Shown: piece by piece, positions 11,235 to 22,600 of the stretch
How positions within the stretch are numbered: position 1 is the first letter of the stretch
Layout of the letters: every line of letters starts with the position of its first letter
Origin: Acheta domesticus
Lineage: Eukaryota; Arthropoda; Insecta; Orthoptera; Gryllidae
Length of the DNA: 64,000 nucleotides
NCBI GenBank assembly: GCA_031308135.1
Contig: JAHLJT010009436.1
Location: 118,422,678 to 118,486,677, forward strand
Direction of reading: 5' to 3'
The notes under the pieces: model-generated
Database searches by the model: none
Told to the model about the DNA's origin: nothing
The model's input: only the letters and a program-made list of their open reading frames with translations
Position numbers and translations under genes: made by a program

Positions 11235-11429
11235 CCAGTGGTGCTAAGGAATAGCACAGACTTTCCTTTGGTATTGGTTTCCTATTTCCTTTGGTCTCGG
11301 CTAGCTATTCGGACTTGCCACATACTCATGTTAGCTGCCATCTATTGCCGAAAATCCGCAGTTTTTCCGCGCAGCATTACATAACTTATATATACTACGT
11401 GTATACATACGTATACGGGAAAGTAAAAA
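11235..11429 (-). mobile_element. HEL-A copy 3: 195-bp deletion derivative
   Basis: Both HEL-A termini are present with the middle removed. The sequence starts CCAGTGGTGCTAAGG, passes the GGTCTCGGCTAGCTATTC block, jumps to GCGCAGCATTACATAAC and ends TACGGGAAAGTAAAA. It ties the two ends to one element. The terminal CTAG is CTGG here. An equivalent is at 48782-48976. Confidence 0.75.
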
Positions 11430-11820
11430 CTGGCGAATGTAAAGCCCGACAAAACGTTCTACATTACAGTGAACACCGCATCGGAATCGATTCAGCCATT
11501 CCAGAGGTTATCCCGGACAAACAGGGAAAAATCGTAAAAGCAATTGGATAGTTTTCATATCCCTTAAATAAGTGTATGAGAGTTAGAAAAGGCAGTTATT
11601 TTGACATCACAGACAGACACTCTAATTTTATTCATTAAGATTCGATATATTACCATAGACCATACTCGGAGCATTCTCAAATCATCAAAACACTTACCAT
11701 GCTAAGGCCTAACAATTTTCATACTCCATATGTATTCACGACATACCATATAACAACCAATTCATTGAAAGACATACATGATCACGATCACATACAAGAA
11801 ATTCATTCAGGATCACTCAC

Positions 11821-11971
11821 CCTCGTAAGTACTGTACGCTACCAGAATATCAGCTTCATTGGGAATAGTGAACGTCGCGCCAGCACTCTCGTCCGGCATT
11901 TTAATGCTATCAGTAGTGACTTTCGTAGTGTTGACACCAACTGCAAGTGAAGGGCTATCCCCACGACACGC
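11821..11971 (-). CDS. Caspase exon C (active-site Cys, p20/p10 linker)
   Basis: A 151-nt exon of a caspase cysteine protease. The acceptor is TTTTTAG before GCGTGTCG and the donor is GAGG before GTGAGT. Its first codons read ACRGD and complete the pentapeptide QACRG with the Q of exon B; the Cys is the expected catalytic nucleophile. The linker contains VTTD followed by S, a plausible maturation cleavage site. Then follows IPNEADILVAYSTYEG, aligning with the start of the p10 subunit (family pattern IP..ADFL.AYST). It enters in phase 0 and leaves in phase 1. The rest of p10 was not found. Effector type is likely but not certain. Confidence 0.9.
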
Positions 11972-12412
11972 CTAAAAACATAAAACTTATGAAGATATAA
12001 ACCATAAAGTATTGCCAACTTACAAAATAATGACGAATTTACTTAGCACTCATGCGAAGTAAATTAATGTTTATTTTCCAGTATACACTAAATATATTTA
12101 TTTTGAAATATTTAGTTTTCGTATTATGTCATTTAAATTACTGCATTATTACAACATTCCAGTCACTTCTATTATTAATTGCGCACATTCTTAATCTATG
12201 TACTATTGCTATTTACATTTTGATGACTGACATTACTAAGTAGCTTAATAGGAAGCAATCAGCACGATCAGTAGACATCTATTAAGTCATTTAAAATTAT
12301 TGAGGCAATTCGATTTTCTAGATTTTGAGAAAACACCTTTCCGAGAACTGCGAATTTTTCTTTCGCCAAAATTTACAGATTAAATGTTTCTGTGCTATTA
12401 TGCAGTCCAGCA
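11972..12412. other. Caspase intron B-C, low-copy part
   Basis: Lies between exon C and the Tc1-like fragment. AT-rich, with no motif recognised beyond the exon C acceptor. Confidence 0.5.
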
Positions 12413-12880
12413 CATTAATGTGACCACCCGTCAAAATCTATAATAACCCCCTTTTTTAGCGCTGACCGCTCGAGACGTGCAGGAAGTAAGTTAGGACCTG
12501 GATGGTACCGACAGGAATGTGGAGCCATGCCGATTCCAGTGCCGTGGCCAACCGCGCTAGGTTCCTCGGTTGTGTATCCATGGCATGAACAATCGATCGT
12601 GATGGTCTCACAGATTCTCTATTGTGTTGAAATCGGGGGGGTTGGTGGCCAGGAGAGTTACGTTTACCATGTGCTCATCGAACTACGCATGTACACTGCG
12701 AGCTGTATGACACGTTGCCTTATCCTAGTGGTAGATGCCGTCTTGCTGAGGAAAAACGATCTGCATAGGGGTGGACATGTTCTTCAAGAAGGGCTGCTTA
12801 CTTCTCTTGATCCATTATGCTTTTCAGACTGACGAGATCACCCAGGGAATGCCACGAAAACATTCCCCACACAATCAGTT
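12413..12880 (-). pseudogene. Tc1-like transposon fragment, transposase C-terminal end
   Basis: On the minus strand it reads DFNTIENL, a stop codon, then DHHDR, and after a frameshift PRNLARLATALESAWLHIP. This matches the C-terminal part of Tc1-like transposases (PIENLWDHLDR and following), with the Trp codon now a stop. The third catalytic acidic residue (E of IEN) is visible; the upstream two are missing. The left end CATTAATGTGACCACCCG is probably the element's 3' terminal repeat. It lies in a caspase intron. A second copy is at 49958-50424. The opposite-strand 101-residue frame is a shadow. Confidence 0.8.
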
Positions 12881-13876
12881 TCACAGAAAACAGTTGTTTT
12901 CGAGAACCTTTACTTGACATTATTTAAATGTTCTCGTGTGCTCATTAATATTATAATGGGAATTAATTGCCGCCAATGTAAATATTAACGACATGATGAA
13001 TTTATTAACGACATGCGGAACAAGTCAAAAAAAATCATTTTTATAATTTTTGGAAAAACAAAAGAATAGAGCAATATGACGTTTATGTTACCTCATAGAG
13101 TACATTAGACACTATCCCTACTAAAAGTTGAAAGAAAAAAATGTAACCGTTTTTGAGAAAATCTTGTTTCTGTATTTTTTTGAAATTGCTTATATTGCAC
13201 GTAATATTGCGCGAAAACTACTAAACGCTTCAAAAACTGGACATGACCTTAAAGAAAGCACTTACTTTGGAGAACAAATTTGATTTGAAGAAAAAATTTC
13301 TATTTTCAATTTTGTAGTTGTAGGAAGATGCCAAAAAATTGAAACTTTTGCAATTTTCGAAAATTTTGAGTTAATCCGGAAAATTGGACGTAAGCCACCT
13401 TAAATGTATTTTACTCTATTCTTACTAGAAATTTTAAAAAAATTGGAGATGTTTCTGAGAAAATTTTGAAAATATCCGGAGGGTTTCATGTAAAGTACCC
13501 CCAAATTTTGAAGAAAGTTTTTCAAAATCTCAAAGCTTCGACTAGGGCCAGATGAACAGAGGGTTCTTCAATTTGGAAAAATCCTACGAGTGGTTTCAGC
13601 GCTAGTGGTGTTCACAGACGGACGGACAGACGGAAGTTTTGCTTTCAATTGTTTTTTCGGTATCAAAGACCCACAATACAGATATTCTGGCTACACCACG
13701 TGTTACGGATTTTTTCTTAATTTAACAACTGGTTTTATCTACTTTTTCTTTATCAGGGCCCGGCAATGAATTTTTTTCTGCCGAAAATTCGCTTTCTTTT
13801 CGTGCAGCATAACATAACTTCCTTATACTACGTGTATTACTCCGTATATACTTACGTAAACGCGCAAGTAAAGCTC
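12881..13876 (-). mobile_element. HEL-A copy 4, truncated at its CTAG end
   Basis: HEL-A interior blocks, the motif GACGGACGGACAGACGG near 13618, then CCCGGCAATGAATTTTTTTC and GCAGCATAACATAAC, ending CGCGCAAGTAAAG. Its CTAG end is replaced by the Tc1-like fragment. Confidence 0.6.
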
Positions 13877-13879
13877 TAA

Positions 13880-14700
13880 CTCGTGTTGTAGCCAAAATAA
13901 ATGTTTTGTTGCTTCTTGATACCGAAAACTCGATTGACAACAAAACGTCCGTCCGTGTGTCTGTGGTCAACGCGAGCGCCTAAACCGTTCGGCCGATTTT
14001 CTTCAAAATTGATATTCTTTAATCGATTTGGGTAGTGTCGAAGCTCCTGAATTTTGAAACCGATATTTTAACTTTGGGGGGTACTTTACATAAAGTCCCT
14101 TGAGCTTTTTCAAAGTTTTTAAAAAAACAAAGCTCCAAAATTTTAATTAAATTTTGTTGTTGAATAGTGCAAAGGTCGTTTAAGAGAATGATGTAGGTAT
14201 CATTTTTTCGTCGATTGCGAAATTGCAAAAAGCGATTGAAAAAACCCATTTCATAAGGGCAAGATTAAAGAAAGTGAGTTTTGCCTCAGACAAAGTCGGT
14301 TGTACAAAATTAGCACTTTAAATAAGATCATGTGCGACTTTTTGAAAAAAAGGAGTTGTTTTTGAGCAAATTGCTCTTGAAATTTACCAAAAGTTTGTTT
14401 CTCAAAAACCGCTCCGAATATGTTCTTTAAATATTCTTCACTTATGTAATAAGGGACGGTAAAAAAATTTGTAGCAAGTCCTATTTCTGGGTATTGCTTG
14501 GTTTTTGGAAAATTTCCAAAAAAAATTGATGAAGCTACAAAATTGTTGAGATTTTTTCCACAGACAAAGTCTGTTGTACAAAATTAGTTCTTTAAAAATG
14601 TTCTGTACAATTTCTGAAAAAAACGAGTAGTTCTTGCGTAATTTGCACTTGTAATTCACGAAAAAAAATTTTCTCAAAGGCCACTCCAAATTTTTGCATT
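13880..14700 (+). mobile_element. HEL-A copy 5, inverted relative to copy 4
   Basis: GATACCGAAAACTCGATTG, AACAAAACGTCCGTCCGTG and GGGGTACTTTACATAAAG are reverse complements of HEL-A blocks in copy 4. The two copies lie head to head. The right boundary is not sharp. Minus-strand open frames across it are not considered genes. Confidence 0.5.
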
Positions 14701-15570
14701 CGCCAACGAAGAAGAGATTTGATTTTATAGTATCACTGACGAAACAACTCTCTCCAGATCCTAGCCATCTCGTAACCAGCAAAAAGAACAGGGCATAATA
14801 AAACGTGCGCGTAAAGGTATTATATTTATGCTCAGAAGCAAAACAAGGTGTCACCTTAGTATTTGCTCAATAATAAACGGAAACCGGGCGAAAACCTGAA
14901 TGACCTATGAACAATGAATGAACTATGTGATCAAGTATACGACTCTTGTTGACAGATATAAATTAAATATTTGACAGGTTTTCTTTTACATCCGTGCCGT
15001 TTTTGCCAAGGTATCGCCTCAAAACTCTGCCGCAGATTAATCCAGTGGATACGAACTTCCACTAGGTCAGACAGCAGCTGCGATCATTTGATACAATTAT
15101 TAAATTAATGAGTGGCTTCGACGTGTTTACCAACGTTTCCGCATAAGGATGTTTCACATAATTTTGTGCACTTTCAGAAACATCATTGGGTTGGCAGTTT
15201 CTACTTATATGCAGTAGATAACACGACAGAACTCATTGTCGTACGTGTATATGAACTTGGTCGAATTATTTCAGTCCTCCCATAGATCCTTCAAATGTAG
15301 AACTATAAATAAAGATTAAAAAATCTTCTCTAATAAGGATTCAGAGCCACTCAAAATAAGAAAATGAAAACAAATCCTCTTCATTTTTTTCATTTATCGT
15401 TTACAAATGTTGCCAACAACTTTTGTTGCTACCTTTATTCATAATTCAACTCCTTGTAATTAAAAAAATAGGTATACGGATTCTGGAGATCAAAAACGTT
15501 CATTAAACAAACGTTCATTAAACAACCATATCACACATCTATAAAGTAAATCTTAACTACGCACCAGATG
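14701..15570. other. Caspase intron, low-copy; short shared repeat at 14800-14910
   Basis: Mostly low-copy. A segment containing AGAAGCAAAACAAGG and TATTTGCTCAAT recurs, diverged, at about 38930-38980. No gene was recognised. Confidence 0.4.
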
Positions 15571-15572
15571 AT

Positions 15573-15670
15573 CGAAAATTTATTTATTTATTTATTTATT
15601 TGTCCAAAAAACAGTAAAAACTGTATATGACGTGTGGGGAAAGAAATTTATCTGCGCACATTTTCTTGAG
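15573..15670 (-). mobile_element. LINE or SINE 3' tail fragment with (AAAT)n end
   Basis: On the minus strand it ends with about five AAAT units after CAGTTTTTACTGTTTTTTGG. The same piece is at 38665-38755 and 53120-53222. A tetranucleotide-tailed 3' end suggests a truncated retroposon; no coding part is present. Confidence 0.5.
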
Positions 15671-15855
15671 GGTCAGAATAAAAAAAACACACACACACAC
15701 ATAACATGAAATGTTTGAAAACTCAGAAATTTTAATGGCAATGATACTTACGCCGTATAATTCAGATCATTGGTCTGTGTGTAGAAAATGTTTAAAGAAA
15801 AAAACTGCAGCCATTTTTGATACTTGTATACAAAAAAGTAGATAGCAAGTAGTAC

Positions 15856-16037
15856 CTGAATGATGAAGATCTTGGGTTTAGCTACCAGTGCTGAACAATT
15901 ATCTGCCATGAATGGTGCCCATAGTTCAGAAACTGTGTAAAAAGTGTCTTTTGCATACAGCCTTCCTTTATCTTCTCCATGGGTGAGAACCACTACTACA
16001 AGACAGTCACTGCTGTAATGATAATGATTTTGTTGTT
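15856..16037 (-). CDS. Caspase exon B (catalytic His)
   Basis: A 182-nt exon between TTTGCAG (acceptor) and GTACTA (donor). It enters in phase 1, so the split codon with exon A gives Glu, and ends in phase 0. It encodes the centre of p20: SSDCLVVVVLTHGEDKG, where the His of LTHGE is the expected catalytic His, then a SELWAPFMADNCSALVAKPK segment and IFIIQ leading into ACRG of exon C. Spacing to exon A matches other caspases with no residues missing. Exon B is identical in the second copy at 53403-53584. The intron toward exon A is about 18.9 kb. Confidence 0.93.
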
Positions 16038-16318
16038 CTGCAAACAATTAAAAATCATTCTCCTGTAAAATGAGGACTCACAATACAAGACAAGAGGTCG
16101 TTTACCAAACTAATATCACACTAGATTGTATCATTTCGTCGACGTAAGTAAATGTAATGTTAAAATAGAGTACAATAATTTATAATGAGTTCGTCAAATG
16201 ATAAGAAATTTATTAAGATGCAACTAAAACATTATATGGAAGATTTTATTAAATTAAATACAAATATTGGATGGTGATTTCTTAATATATTATGAATAAT
16301 CACTATAATTAAAATATA
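16038..16318. other. Caspase intron, low-copy
   Basis: Runs from the exon B acceptor to the left end of the pogo-like element. Nothing else recognised. Confidence 0.4.
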
Positions 16319-16579
16319 GGGCAAACGGTATAGTGACTGCCCACCCCCGGTGATTGGCCACTCCAACTAAAATTTGAATAACCGCTTGTTCTCACACCGT
16401 GTTCTAATATTTTGCTTGTAAATGGCGTTAAGGGACACTTTTACTACAAGAGTGTCACTGTTGCCAATATTGCGATCATTGTTGGTAGGCAGGTAGAGGG
16501 TACCACGCATTACGAAATTATTACATTTTCACTTTTGTAGGACCAACATTTACTGCACTACACGCTCACAGACTGTACA

Positions 16580-17700
16580 TGTTAGTTTGGCGTGAGGTCA
16601 CCATGTTGGCAAACACACGCGTCCAGGCGTCGTGGCATAGAGTTGTACAGGTCTCTAATGGAGTCCTGTGCTAGTCCATACCTTGCAGCCTGCACCTGAG
16701 CACGCGGTTCTTGCTGATTGGTGGGTAGGGGTGGGGTCGTGTTCGCACTCTCCGTAGCACCCCCAACATTCTCGATCGGGAAAAGGCCTGGCAATGCGGC
16801 TGGCCATGGCAGAGTATCCTACGGCTGCAAGGCATGCTCGGGAGATGGCTGTGGTATGCGGACGCGCGTTTTCCTGTTGAAATAGTGCATGGGCATGTGC
16901 GTCCACGAACGGCAGAGCCATAGGTTGAAGGATCTCCTGAACGTACCATGCGGCTGTCGCGGTACCTCCGAGGAACATGGCGGTGAACGGGCACCATGGG
17001 ATATCGCCCCACACCATCACACCAGGCAGGCAGAACGTGTGATGGGATACCAAAAACCGCTCGTCGTGGCGTTCCCCACTCCGCCTTCAGACACGGACCC
17101 AGTGGTCGATGCCATTAAGAAAGAAGCGGGACTCGTCGCTGATGATGACCCACCTGCAAGTCTGCATGGCCCCAGGTCCGTCGTTCCCGACACCAGGCGA
17201 GTCTGTAGCGACGTTGCCTGGGTTGTAAGGGGCAGGCGACAAAACGATCAGCGTACGGCGAGCCCTGCGTTGTGAAACCGCCTGCCAGTGGCACTGACAC
17301 CTACAGAATGTGACAGTGCAGGCTGCACAACCCGCTGAATCACCTATCGTTGCCGTTGGATCTGGTCGCCCGTGGCGGACCATCCGTCGGTCCTCCCTCC
17401 TCGTGGCGCGTGGCTGGACGTCCAGATCCTGCATGTCGTGTTTGCGTGCCTTCCTCAATTCATTGCCGCCAAGAGCGGGTGATGGTGGAGTCCGTACGAT
17501 CGGTGTGGCGCGCAATACGGCGACAGGACCAACCAGCATCCCGCATACTCTCGATGCAGCCCCCCTCTATCTGGACAACTGGCTGTCAAACGCGTCGCCT
17601 AGACATAGTGTATGTGCAGGTGACGCTCTGGTGACGTTAGCCGATGTCGCAGTGGCCGGCGTAGCCGTTTGAGACCCTCTTTTCTCAGCCGGGGGCGCGA
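16580..17700 (-). pseudogene. Degenerate Tc1-like transposase, GC-rich
   Basis: Read on the minus strand across frameshifts. SDESRF (17124-17141) holds the first catalytic Asp, then VMVWGDIP, then ENARPHTT near 16860 where the family has QDNARPHT (second catalytic Asp replaced by Glu), then FPIENVG near 16770 with the third acidic residue. The N-terminal helix-turn-helix region is too damaged to read. Its GC content is far above the flanks. It sits inside the pogo-like element in the opposite direction, presumably inserted later; its own terminal repeats were not identified. Several overlapping plus-strand frames are shadows. Confidence 0.8.
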
Positions 17701-18158
17701 CGTCACGCCCTTACCCCCGGCCCTCCAGTACGCGGCCGACCGTGTAAACGAAATCAATGGCTTAGTGAATGGTGTAAAAAATACCCACCAAGTTTGCAGC
17801 GGATAAGTAGGGTCCTTCAGGGTGCAGATTTTTTTATGACGATGAGTGTAAATATTTATTAAAATTTTCTTTAGAAACCTGATATCCAATAGCGCTTTTT
17901 GTTGATTACGGCGGTAAGTAAATCATCTTGATATATCAGAAAACACAAACCTTATTGAGTGACAATGATATCAGCTGAAAATGAGAAGCCTAGCTTTGCA
18001 TATTTAGTGACATAGGGGCTGGCCAATGACTGTATCTTCGACAGTGTGTAAATTGTGTTATTGACCACTCTGCTAATGATTATTGTCAGATTGTTTTAAT
18101 TATAGTTTAATATTATGGCACACAGTTATAAACTGCATGGGCCTTAAATAATCTCACA

Positions 18159-18900
18159 ATGCCAAAGAAGCCGAAGTAGGATGTATATGATACAGAAGTC
18201 ATGGCAAATGCCATCAAAAGTGCTAAAAATAACAGGACATCTATGCGTTCTGCTGAAAAATCATTTATTGTTCCCAAAACAAGTTTCCAATTTCGTCTTA
18301 ACAATCCAAATCACAAAACAGCACTAAGTCCTCATACCGTATTATTTAAAGAATAAGTCAGTCTTGTTAGGTATATACTTGAACTAGCCAGGAAAAGTTT
18401 TCCAAGGAAGAAGAAAAATCTACAGAGTAGCTTTCTACAAATTTTAGCTGCTAAACTAAATGTCCAATCCGTTCAACAAACGACCGCGCATGAGAAGGCC
18501 GGGTCAAGGCATTTTTAAGGAGATATCCCGTAATCACTACACGGACAACTGAAGTACATATTTAGTGACAGCCTTCTAATTCATGTGTCATCGAAGAAGA
18601 CATCAGAATGTGATTTGAAGAAGTTACAGGCTACATCGACGGAAGTAACGTGAATGAGAAAATAAATGATCCTACAAGGGTCTCTATTGGAGAAAGAAGT
18701 CAAATTTTGAAACGTCCAATTACAGGGACTGTTTTAGCTGAAAAAGGAAGTAAAAATGTTTACTCAGTGAAACAAATCGCTTCAAAAGACAATTTGACCG
18801 GCCAGAAGACACATCTCACATAAGAATTGAGTCATATATGCCCAGATTTGAAAATCGAGGATATACCCTAACAGCGCTTAAATATTAAAGTTAAATTAAA
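18159..18900 (+). pseudogene. Degenerate pogo-type transposase
   Basis: From an ATG at 18159 it reads MPKKPK, a stop, then a Psq-type helix-turn-helix (SAEKSFIVPKTSFQFRL), then LSPHTVLFKE, then YILELARKSFPRKKKN. RPGQGIFKE follows in another frame (CENP-B-type DNA-binding part), and finally DPTRVSIGERS and KGSKNVYSVKQIAS (start of the DDE domain). Where the family has an Asp-Glu-(Thr/Ser)-Gly catalytic start I read Gly-Glu-Arg-Ser, so the first Asp is lost. Multiple stops and a truncated catalytic domain make it inactive. Confidence 0.75.
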
Positions 18901-19376
18901 TCTGTATCTAAGAAATCGTGTGCTTTCATGGATAATATAATAATTCGTTGAATGTATCGTTATACTAGTTGTTTCTGTTAGAAACAATTCAGTGGCCAAT
19001 CACTGTCATCATGGTGGCCAATCACTGTACAAAATTACACGTTTTTATGAAAAAAAAATAATAACGTAATGTTCATTTCCGATAGAAATTACGGTTGGAA
19101 TAAGTAAAAGGACCATTGGACAGTAGAAAGTAAGTAGCAAATTTTCAAAATTGTACTTTTCAAATGGGTTAATGCGGTTACAACTCTTAAGTGGTCAATC
19201 ACTGTACCGTTTACTCTATTTGTTATGCTGTAATTTAAGGTGACCATTTGTTTACAATGAAAAGCAGGACGAAAACATTTAAGGAAAAAGAACAACGTAA
19301 ATAAATAAAACATTTTATGAATTCAAACAAAAATACACTAATTATGCTTCAATGCCTTTTAATTATTTAATTAAAC

Positions 19377-19515
19377 AAGTATTTTTACTTTCCCGTATAC
19401 GTACGTATATACGTAGTTTAGGGAAAGTTATGTAATGCTGCGGAAAATCGATTTCGATATTTCAATGGAAATACACGTTTTGGGGTTCCCTGATACCGAA
19501 AAAGTGGTTCTTTTT
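19377..19515 (+). mobile_element. HEL-A 5'-end fragment
   Basis: Starts TTTTTACTTTCCCGTATACG and runs through TTATGTAATGCTGCGG and GGGGTTCCCTGATACCG. Only the end opposite to CTAG is present. Confidence 0.6.
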
Positions 19516-19616
19516 CGGAATCAGGGTATAGTTTCATTAAATTAATGTTTCTCAATAAGGTAACGTTGCCATGGGTGAAACATTGCTACAACTTCTAACT
19601 AGTGGTGCTACAGAAT

Positions 19617-22600
19617 AGATATAGATATAAGGTTTACTTCTACAATTGGGCTGATGTTGCCCGGTGGCAGAATACAGAAACATAAAAGTACATTTACAAT
19701 TACAAAACACAATTAACAATAAAAACAATATATAAAAAAAATCAATATATAAAAACAAACAAATTATCTTCGTCATTACCTAGAACATTCCAATGCATTT
19801 ACATACATATACATATACAACAAATGAAACTACATATATACTAACATTTAAGTAAATAAACTTACATATTACACCAACATTCATACATACAAACATACAC
19901 GTTTACATACATATCATACAAAGACATAGGAACACTCGCATACACACCATCCTGCACGTATTCACTCACAATCATATTCAGACAAATATGGATAAACATT
20001 TTTACCTACAACATAATAATATACAATACTTATAATAATTTTTTCATTTCTAACACGTAAAACCCTCGTTAACATAATTCAATAAATAGCAACGTTTGTC
20101 AGAATATCCTATAAAAGACGCTTTGGATTAGCGAAATAAACAACGAAATGAAATCACTTCACTTCACGTCACTGCACCTCATAAAACTTTACTTAAATAC
20201 TAATAGCTCAATACTTTTTAGTTGACTCCCCATAATCGCACCTTTCAGTTCACTTCACTTCACTTCACTGCACGTTTACACTCTATTAATTAATTTCCTA
20301 TATTTTTTTTTTCTAAAACCACGCGCTGAGCAAGGAAAGGGCTCAAAAACTGTTGCTAGGTAAATCGTTCCAATCTACGATTGTTCAGTTTACAAAGGAG
20401 AATTTGCCTACGTCCGTTCTTTGAATTCTAGTTCTAATTTTATATTTATGATCAAATCTATTAAAATAGTCTGGCTTATCTAGCCTTCCCCGTATTTCCT
20501 GCCATGCAGGGCCACCAGTGTAAGATTTGTACATTACGCAAAGTCGAGCCCTTTTCCTCCAATGTTCTAACGATTCCCAATGTGCAGGTATGTTCCTCCG
20601 AAAAGTGTATTTTGCCGCTCTGTTTTGTATCCTCTCTAAGCTCTTCTTAAGTCCTATTCTGTACGGATCCCAAAAACTAGCTCTATGTTCCATTAATGGC
20701 CTAACAAGCGAGGTATACGCAATTTCTTTTGCTTTCGTATTGCATTTTTTAAGATTTCTCATGACGAAATGCAAAGACCTCCAATCATTACCCACTACAT
20801 AGTTAGTTTGTTTCTCCCATCCCAACTTGCTATCCAGGAGGATGCCAAGGTATTTACAGTTTGAGACTCGCGGAACTACGTCATTACCTAGCTGATAAGG
20901 CAATGTATGAAAGTCTCTGGCCCTACAAAATGTGATCGCTTTACTTTTATTTCCATTTACAGTCATTTTATTAGCTCATGCCCAACCATTAATCTTATTT
21001 AAATCTTCCTGTAGTTGAATCATATCGTGCTGTTCTGTAATTTCCCTATATAATATACAGTCGTCGGCAAAGAGTCGAATTTTTGACGTTATATTTTGCG
21101 ATATAACATTTACAAAGACAAGAAACAACAGTGGGCCAATGACACTGCCCTGAGGGACTCCGGAAGTAATGTTACCCTTTTCCGATAAATGCTGTCCAAT
21201 TCGAACCTTTTGATTTCTATCACGAAGAAATTCACTAATCAATGCTATTACCTGCCTGTTAATTTTAGCATAAATAAGTTTCAATATCAGTATGTCATGC
21301 GGTACTACATCAAACGCTTTGGCAAAATCAATAACTATTGCATCCACTCTTCCCCCTAAATCAATTACTTCAGACAAGTCTTGAGTAAGGGAAATAATTT
21401 GACTTTCACAAGAAAAGCCATTTCTAAAGCCACGTTGCCCGCGAAAAAAACATTCTGTCTGATCCAAATGATTTCTAATCGAATTAGATAATAATTTTTC
21501 AAACAATTTACAGACTACTGACTTAAGACTAACTGGCCTATAATTTTGTACTTCACATTTTTGTCCACTTTTAAAAATTGGCACTATTACAGCGGATTTC
21601 CAATCATCCGGTACACTTTCATTGTTGATTGATACATTGAAAAGTCTGACCAAATATGGTATTATTGTCTCCCCTGCTATCTTCAGCATATCGGATGTAA
21701 TACCATCCGGACCGCAAGACTTACAATTTTTCATTTTCTTCAATTGTGAACGTATTTCCGTTTGATCAATTTTGAATTCATGACCCACGTTGTTGTGCCC
21801 TATAATAATTTGGTTAGCTTTTTGTTTGTATACGGAACAGAAATAATTATTAAATACATTGGCTTTCTCTTCATCATCTACGATATCTACATTATTCCAT
21901 CTTACAGGAGGTGTCTCCTCCTGTTTACCTCGACGGTGACGTACGTAGAGCTTTGCCCAAGCGTTTTCGTTATCATCTAAAATTAACTTAAGATATGATT
22001 CTTGAGCAGTTTTCTTCTTATTTTCTACTTCTTTCATAATTTGTCGGAATTTATGTAAATGTGCCTCGCTGCGATGCCTATTGTTATACGCTTTTCTCAT
22101 TTTTCTTTTCAATTTGCATATTTCCGTGTTATAATACTCTGGGTCTGAATTCTTTTTTAAGTACTTAAAGGGAACGAAACATTGCCGAGCTTCCTCAATA
22201 ATTTCTTTGAATTTTTTCGATACGTCTTCCAATCCTCCTCCTAACTTTTCGAAAACAGCGTAGTTAAGTTTTAGGAAATGTTGCAGTCCATTTATGTCAG
22301 CTTTACGATATTGCCAAATTCTATTACCGATTTTATCATTTACCCTTGAAATAGTAGCATTTATTTCAAGAACTACGGCATTGTGGTCACTTATTCCCCG
22401 AATAACATCGCAGTAGTATAACATGTCTATCGGTCTAATGAGAAAAATATCTAACATAGAATTTTGACGCGTTGGCTTGTCAACAACTTGCGTCATTCCT
22501 ACATCCCAAACTAGTTTATTTATTATTAACTGTATTTTTCTATCGCATACTGCGCCTTGCCAATTAATATCGCTTAGATTTAAGTCACCCCCAATAATAA

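Larger units (their letters stand above)
16319..19216 (+). mobile_element. Pogo-like (Tc1/mariner superfamily) element, 2.9 kb
   Basis: Terminal inverted repeats of 26 bp (16319-16344 and 19191-19216) match at 21 of 26 positions and share AAACGGTA then AGTGA. They are flanked by TA on each side. The motif GTGGCCAATCACTGT recurs near the right end (about 18990-19030) and inverted near the left end. The element contains a broken pogo-type transposase on the plus strand and an unrelated Tc1-like transposase on the minus strand. The second copy is at 53865-56757. Confidence 0.8.

Noticed and set aside
12527..12832. 101-residue plus-strand frame
   Set aside because: Antisense to the Tc1-like transposase fragment, whose readable residues are on the minus strand.
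14438..14854. 138-residue minus-strand frame (200 in the second copy)
   Set aside because: Lies largely in HEL-A repeat blocks, Phe/Lys-rich, no domain; its length differs between copies through single-base indels.
15689..15702. CRISPR-like or other spaced repeat array
   Set aside because: Only a short (CA)n run; no spaced direct repeats occur in this eukaryotic window.
16889..17672. Several plus-strand frames of 94-128 residues in the GC-rich part
   Set aside because: Shadows of the minus-strand Tc1-like transposase; GC-rich DNA has few stops in every frame.
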